The position numbers and the translations under genes are program-made. A DNA stretch of 64,000 nt from Arbacia lixula (lineage: Eukaryota > Echinodermata > Echinoidea > Arbacioida > Arbaciidae). The notes below the pieces were generated by a model. That model was given only the letters and a program-made list of their open reading frames with translations, searched no databases and had not been told where the DNA came from. Shown here one piece after another: positions 59,441 to 64,000 of the stretch. The DNA lies in assembly GCA_963669155.1 (NCBI GenBank), contig OZ022589.1, positions 22,431,042-22,495,041 on the forward strand. Direction: 5' to 3'. Numbering within the stretch: the first letter of the stretch is position 1; each line of letters begins with the position of its first letter.

Positions 59441-62082
59441 TTAGGTTTTCAGGTCTGCATCAATCATGGGTATTTGCGTCTAGTACCAACATGGTGCGCC
59501 ACCATGCGTCAGACGCAGCCCGGAGTCGAACTCTACCATTGGCCGATTTCACGATACCACAGTCACGGCATTCGCAAGGATTATAAAAAAGCATGCAACA
59601 AAAATAGACTGACATGTTATCACTCGTGCATTGCATAGTGCGCGAATGTTCTGGCTTCCACACCGAAAAGTGTATCATTGTCTAGAGACTACCTCTGGAA
59701 ATACATGTTTGTTCGTCCACCTCGTTCTTAGGTGTTCCAACGCCGCCAGGACGGCAGCGTCGACTTCGGGCGCCCCTGGGGCACGTATCGGCGCGGCTTT
59801 GGCCGGCTGCTGGGCGAGTTTTGGCTCGGTCTCGACAAGATGAGTAGGCTGACGGCCCAGGACGACTACGAACTACGGATCGATCTTCAGGACTACAACG
59901 GAACCAGAGCCGAGGCCGAGTACGAGAGTATCAGGATTAGCGATACCTGGGGGAACTTCCGGCTAAATCTAGGAGAGTTTAAGGCCAACGGCTCGGCAGG
60001 TACTTTTAGGATTGAACAGTTGACCTGATCAATTGATGGCTTGTTATACAATTTAGGAGCATATTAAAACCGTTTCACCAAATTAGAAGCAAATCATATT
60101 TTTGGCTCCCCCAACAAACAGTTTTCCCATTTTCTTTCCATCTTCTTTGCAATATTAAAAAACAATTAAATGCGTTTTAATTTGCAGTGCTCTTGTATAT
60201 ATGTTTAGTCCGTCTTTTCTCTTACCAACCAGGTGATTCGTTGAGTTACCATAGCAACATGCCATTCACGACGCACGACCGAGACAATGACTTGGCCAAG
60301 ACGAACTGTGCGGAGCGGTAAGATAAACAAAATATAACACGTTATTTGAACTTCTTCACGTTTCCAGTTATTCCCTGCCTGGCAGACAGACTATATTAAT
60401 TTTACTATGTTTTCAGGACCTATGGGATTTTAAGATATGATAGACAATTGTGAGACAATGACATCCACTATAAGTACATAATCAGTAATAAATAGAGCTG
60501 CGATATCGTGTGAGAGCTGACATGGACAACTAACAAGGTTTACGCTGCTGCAATGAAAACTAACCCATAATCCTTGTATGACAGACAAAATGAAAGGAGA
60601 AACATGAAGAAAAAAAAACAATAGTAAAGGTGTGTCGAAAATCCGTCAAAGTATAAGAAAGTTATGATCTTTGCAAATTTCAAGTGTGTGCGAGGTGCTC
60701 TCCCATATTATGTTGTACACAAAATAATTCCATGAATTGCTCTTTTTCTGTTTTTTACAGTGGACTTATATTTTCTTAGGACAGGTTTGTGTGTAAAAAC
60801 GTATTTCTCATGATGTATCAAATGCACAGGTAAAAGGATGCATATCTTTTTTGAGAAAATGCACATTTTCGAGAAAAAAAATTGTACACAACATATGGGA
60901 GTGCACCTCGCACGTGACGTCACAAAATCAAAAATTTGAAAGATTCTAACTTTCTTATCCTTTGACGGATTCTCATCAAACCTTCACTTATATGTTTCTT
61001 TCATGTGTCTCGTTTTATTGAAACCATCTTAATTTCAGGGTGAACTATCCAGATAAGTGCACGACAAACCTGTCAGCGCATAGCACAAACAGCAGAGCCA
61101 TTTATACACAGATTATGGCCAATTCGGTTTCAATAGCTAGCCACATGACGCGTGTTGCTTTGTGAGGCAAGTAGATAACAAAATAATATGCGCCATGTCG
61201 CTACCTATTGGGACCGAGTTGGCCAACGTCTGTGTCGTGAAGCCTCATAAAGAGTTAACTAGCGCCCTCGACGTTGGGATGGTCACGATTAAGTGGCTCT
61301 AACTTAAGTTCGTGAGATAGCACAAGGAATTCAAGAAATTCAGGTTTAGTCAAGTACTGCACAACTTTCATATTATCAACACTTTTAGGCGTTAAAGGGC
61401 TATTCTACTTAACGAATTGTATCGTACAGTACTATTTATTAACTAAATATTATTAGCTTCATCTGGACTCCGACAAATCAGTTGACTCAGTATACTGTAT
61501 TCTGGTCGCAGATGGAGCTAGACCACTTAAGACGGCGGTCCGAGAGTATGGAAGCGTACGTTCGAGAGAGCAAAAGAGGGAGAGAAAAATAGTGTGTTTG
61601 CCCAGGTATCGGGTAATAATTTTTTCTCTTGATTAGGTATTTAAATCATCCAAATACAGCATACAGCTAATGTGTGTGTTTTTTTTGGTCGATAAATCAT
61701 TATTTAATTACTTGAAATTAATTTAACACATGACGTACCACAATTTACACGACATATTTGTAACGAGAAACCTACACGTCGCATGCCGGAAGGTCGTAAA
61801 AAAACCCTCTTCATCTGATGTTTTTTTGTAATTATACAGTACACTAACCGACAGCATTTCATCTGGCGCAGGAGAGGCTAACCATTTATATACTGTACTC
61901 ATTCAACGCACAGATATTCAGGCGGCGGTTGGTGGTTCAACGAGTGTCTGTACAGCAACCTCAACGGCCTGTACCTCGGCCAAGACAATGAGGACTTCGC
62001 CACTGGGGTCACGTGGTATAAGTTCTCCGGCTTCTACGACTCTATCAAGTTCGCCGAGATGAAAGTCAGACCAGTGATGTAG
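54841..62082 (+). CDS. Secreted fibrinogen-related domain protein (5 exons)
   Basis: Exons: 54,841-55,252; 58,364-58,680; 59,732-59,999; 60,233-60,317; 61,914-62,082; all GT-AG, phases close to 416 residues. A hydrophobic segment at about 16-30 followed by a small-residue run looks like a signal peptide. Residues 35-200 are Ser-rich and acidic with NHTN and a CGCGE cluster and match no domain I recognise. A full fibrinogen C-terminal domain fills about 201-414: RDCLEV (202-207), [13 protein letters not shown] (231-243), [12 protein letters not shown], the Ca-site DRDND (348-352), and C358/C372 around GGGWWFNEC. Length and cysteines fit the family. Such proteins (ficolins, FREPs, angiopoietin-like, tenascins) bind glycans or proteins; in invertebrates many act in immunity. 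No collagen repeat is present, so it is not a ficolin proper. Confidence 0.9.
55390..58363. other. Intron 1 of the fibrinogen-domain gene
   Basis: Holds a hairpin at 56,004-56,110 (cattcatgaaacctt against aaggtttcgtgaat, with a gcatgcatttt core), a TG microsatellite at 56,546-56,622 preceded by tgcgcgcgc, a G run near 57,061-57,080, a hairpin at 57,249-57,331 built on gctggtgttggtgtt, and a MITE listed separately. No exon is supported. Confidence 0.6.
57855..58287. repeat. CRE-bearing foldback MITE, copy C
   Basis: Carries aacccgttaaaggataagac, ttttgtgacgtcacgtgcga and gtgaactatcactttaaa. The right half has lost the cacctcgcacgtgacgtc segment (a deletion near 58,150), so the foldback is incomplete. 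It ends 76 bases before fibrinogen-gene exon 2. Confidence 0.75.
59391..59437. repeat. (GT)n microsatellite
   Basis: A 47-base pure GT run in intron 2 of the fibrinogen-domain gene, about 295 bases before exon 3. Confidence 0.95.
60617..61055. repeat. CRE-bearing foldback MITE, copy D
   Basis: aaatccgtcaaagtataag and gtgtgcgaggtgctctccc on the left pair with gtgcacctcgcacgtgacgt and ttatcctttgacggattctc on the right; it ends gggtgaactatcc. The left CRE is lost while the right one, cgtgacgtcac, is intact. It lies in intron 4 of the fibrinogen-domain gene. Confidence 0.8.
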
Positions 62083-62085
62083 AAC

Positions 62086-62312
62086 AATGGACTATCGCGG
62101 GCTGTCCAATCATGATTCGCGTAGCGCGTCACGTGACACTGTTGCACTTTTACTCTACTTTAATGCAACATGACTGCGCCTGTTCATCAATCGTTGGGAA
62201 ATGGACTATTGTCATCGGCTGTCCAATCATGATCAGCGTAGCGCGTCACGTGACACTGTCGCAATTTTACTCACTTTAATACAGCATGACTGCGCCTATT
62301 CATCAATCGTTG
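62086..62312 (+). repeat. 114 bp tandem duplication after the fibrinogen-domain stop
   Basis: Units start at 62,086 and 62,200 (aatggactat). Each has ggctgtccaatcatgat, cgtagcgcgtcacgtgacac and catgactgcgcct. The two are about 90% identical. It begins 4 bases after the stop codon, so it probably lies in the 3' untranslated region. Confidence 0.9.
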
Positions 62313-63479
62313 GTCTTCTCTGGTGGTTATACGCCAAACGTACACGAATATTACATGCACGTCATACTCAACATATTGTAGGAAATTGACTAGCCTGTCT
62401 CCAAGGCTTTTGAGCATTTATAATCCAATATCTGAAATAAACAGGTGTGACTGTAGTGGGCGAAATATCATCTACTGTCGCTTTCACAGTGATCCCTCCT
62501 CTTACATATTAGCTTGGCTTCCAGACTGACGGACAATTATAATCCAAACTGAAAATTCGAGTCTAGTATGATTAAGACTATTCCCTTTACCGTTGCTCTC
62601 TTTCATAAGTCCATGGAGAAGCCAGAGAATAATTTAGTATGATTAGTCTACCGCACCAAGACCCGTTTATGGAATAGTTTAGTTTAATACTGCCCAACCG
62701 CCTGGAAGTAAGGCTAAGCACACACAAGGTGAAAATGGGATTTATCCTTTTCATACTCGACCCGACAAGATACATGTGATGGCTTGAAATTGATGTGCCA
62801 AACCACCTGAATGTTAGGCTACATTTTCCCTGCCACAGCAGCTGTGACGAGATGACCAATAGCAATGGAGTTATCAGTGTACAAAATAAACACAGGAAAT
62901 CATTTGTCCCGAAACTTGTGACGTGAACGCCTCTAAGCCGCATCGTATTTGACTTGAAACGAAACTAATTTTGTTTTCATTTTGTTTATCTCATCATCAT
63001 CCTAATGACAAGTTATAGTTTTGTCAGAAATGAATGACGACATGACAGCTTTTGCACTGAAATAATGTATGAAGATCGTTTGATTCACACAAGAACACTC
63101 ATTACAGTTTCCTCTGCAAAAAAATGTCTGCTGTCATATCTTATGCTCACAGAACTATATATAGGTGTAAGATTATTTTAATCTTTGTCACCTTTGAAAA
63201 GTTATCCCTAGTTACTCCTGTGTCATTTGAATAAGATTTTTGTCAACCCACATGATTACTTTGCTACTATTCAATGGATCATCAAGTAATATACAATTTA
63301 TTTATAAGTGTATTTTTCTTTTTATGAGTAATCTATAGGATAGGAATATCTTGACATAGTCATCATTGTGATAAATTATATTTTGTCAGAAACGACTATA
63401 TGCATTCTCAATGAAATGTTTGTAATTCAAGTACAAGAAATGCCGACCTTTGGATATTGATTTATATACTGCAGTTGCA

Positions 63480-64000
63480 TTGTTACAATAATCCGTTTTC
63501 GTAATGTATTCACAACTTTCCTCTTAATTGGCTGTTGACGCGTATTCCATTCACCTGTATTTCGTGATTCAGTTTCAATGGATGGAACGCACTCTGAATA
63601 TTAGTTTTTGCTACTCGGACAAACCTCAGACAAGCTTTGAGGTCACCATTCGTAACGTATTTTTTTAATGACGGGAATAAAATTTGCATACATAATTAAA
63701 ATGGCATATTGTTGCAATAAAGTAGTATGTATTAATCAGCTACCATGTGTTAATACTGGCTGCTTCAACTTTATGATATTTGAATAATTCATTTAAAATC
63801 ATTCATATCAATTTACTATTGTTCGCGGACACTCATGAGCACGCACCAGCTTTCTACTTTGTGTTTCAGTCCACAGACTCCACTTCATCTTTACCTCGCT
63901 CTTTTTTTTCGTCAAACAATACATTACTAATGGTTACCTCAAAGCTTGTCTGAGGTTTGATGAGTATCGACGACTAAAAGATTCATTGTGCGTTCCACCA
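63480..64000. repeat. Dispersed module pair at window end
   Basis: The module at 63,480-63,680 (ttcacctgtatttcgtgatt, gctactcggacaaacctcag) and its inverted partner at 63,915-64,000 (caaacaatacattactaatg) form a foldback like that at 765-2,100, cut by the window edge. The stretch 62,400-63,480 has no supported gene. Confidence 0.65.

Noticed and set aside
62587-62943. 118-residue minus-strand open frame with hydrophobic stretches
   Set aside because: No homology recognised, no splice or promoter support, and irregular composition typical of chance frames.

Overview
This is a eukaryotic, AT-rich genomic window from an animal, most likely a marine deuterostome and probably an echinoderm such as a sea urchin. 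That is inferred from the gene set (intronless class A receptors of an expanded type, a fibrinogen-related secreted protein, an animal GH3-domain protein), from a non-LTR retrotransposon remnant with a 2A-like peptide, and from the density of foldback elements. The species is not proven by the sequence.

Layout. 1-6.2 kb: dispersed repeats, a decayed non-LTR retrotransposon and a dense CAACTG array. 6.4-12.9 kb, minus strand: a six-exon inositol hexakisphosphate kinase-like gene, reconstructed with every splice phase closing (563 residues). 16.0-18.1 kb: a 2.1 kb unit with an intronless GPCR (plus strand). 18.1-22.3 kb: a 2.6 kb terminal-inverted-repeat element holding four 199 bp tandem units and a 1 kb foldback, then related fragments. 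22.35-34.4 kb and 40.2-50.5 kb: two arms of a large inverted duplication, each with a complete nine-exon GH3-domain gene (638 residues in both; about 95% identical). The genes are convergent. The 5.8 kb spacer holds foldback MITEs and a second copy of the GPCR unit on the minus strand. 50.9-51.7 kb: an 800 bp palindrome. 54.8-62.1 kb, plus strand: a five-exon secreted fibrinogen-domain protein (416 residues). 62.1-64 kb: a tandem repeat and dispersed repeats.

The genes do not form an operon or an obvious pathway. The main theme is segmental and inverted duplication among foldback elements: the GH3 pair and the GPCR pair arose by separate events, and the left GH3 copy carries a 121 bp inverted copy of part of its own exon 4 in an intron. 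All exon structures were built by reading GT/AG sites and reading phase by eye; no alignment or transcript data were available.
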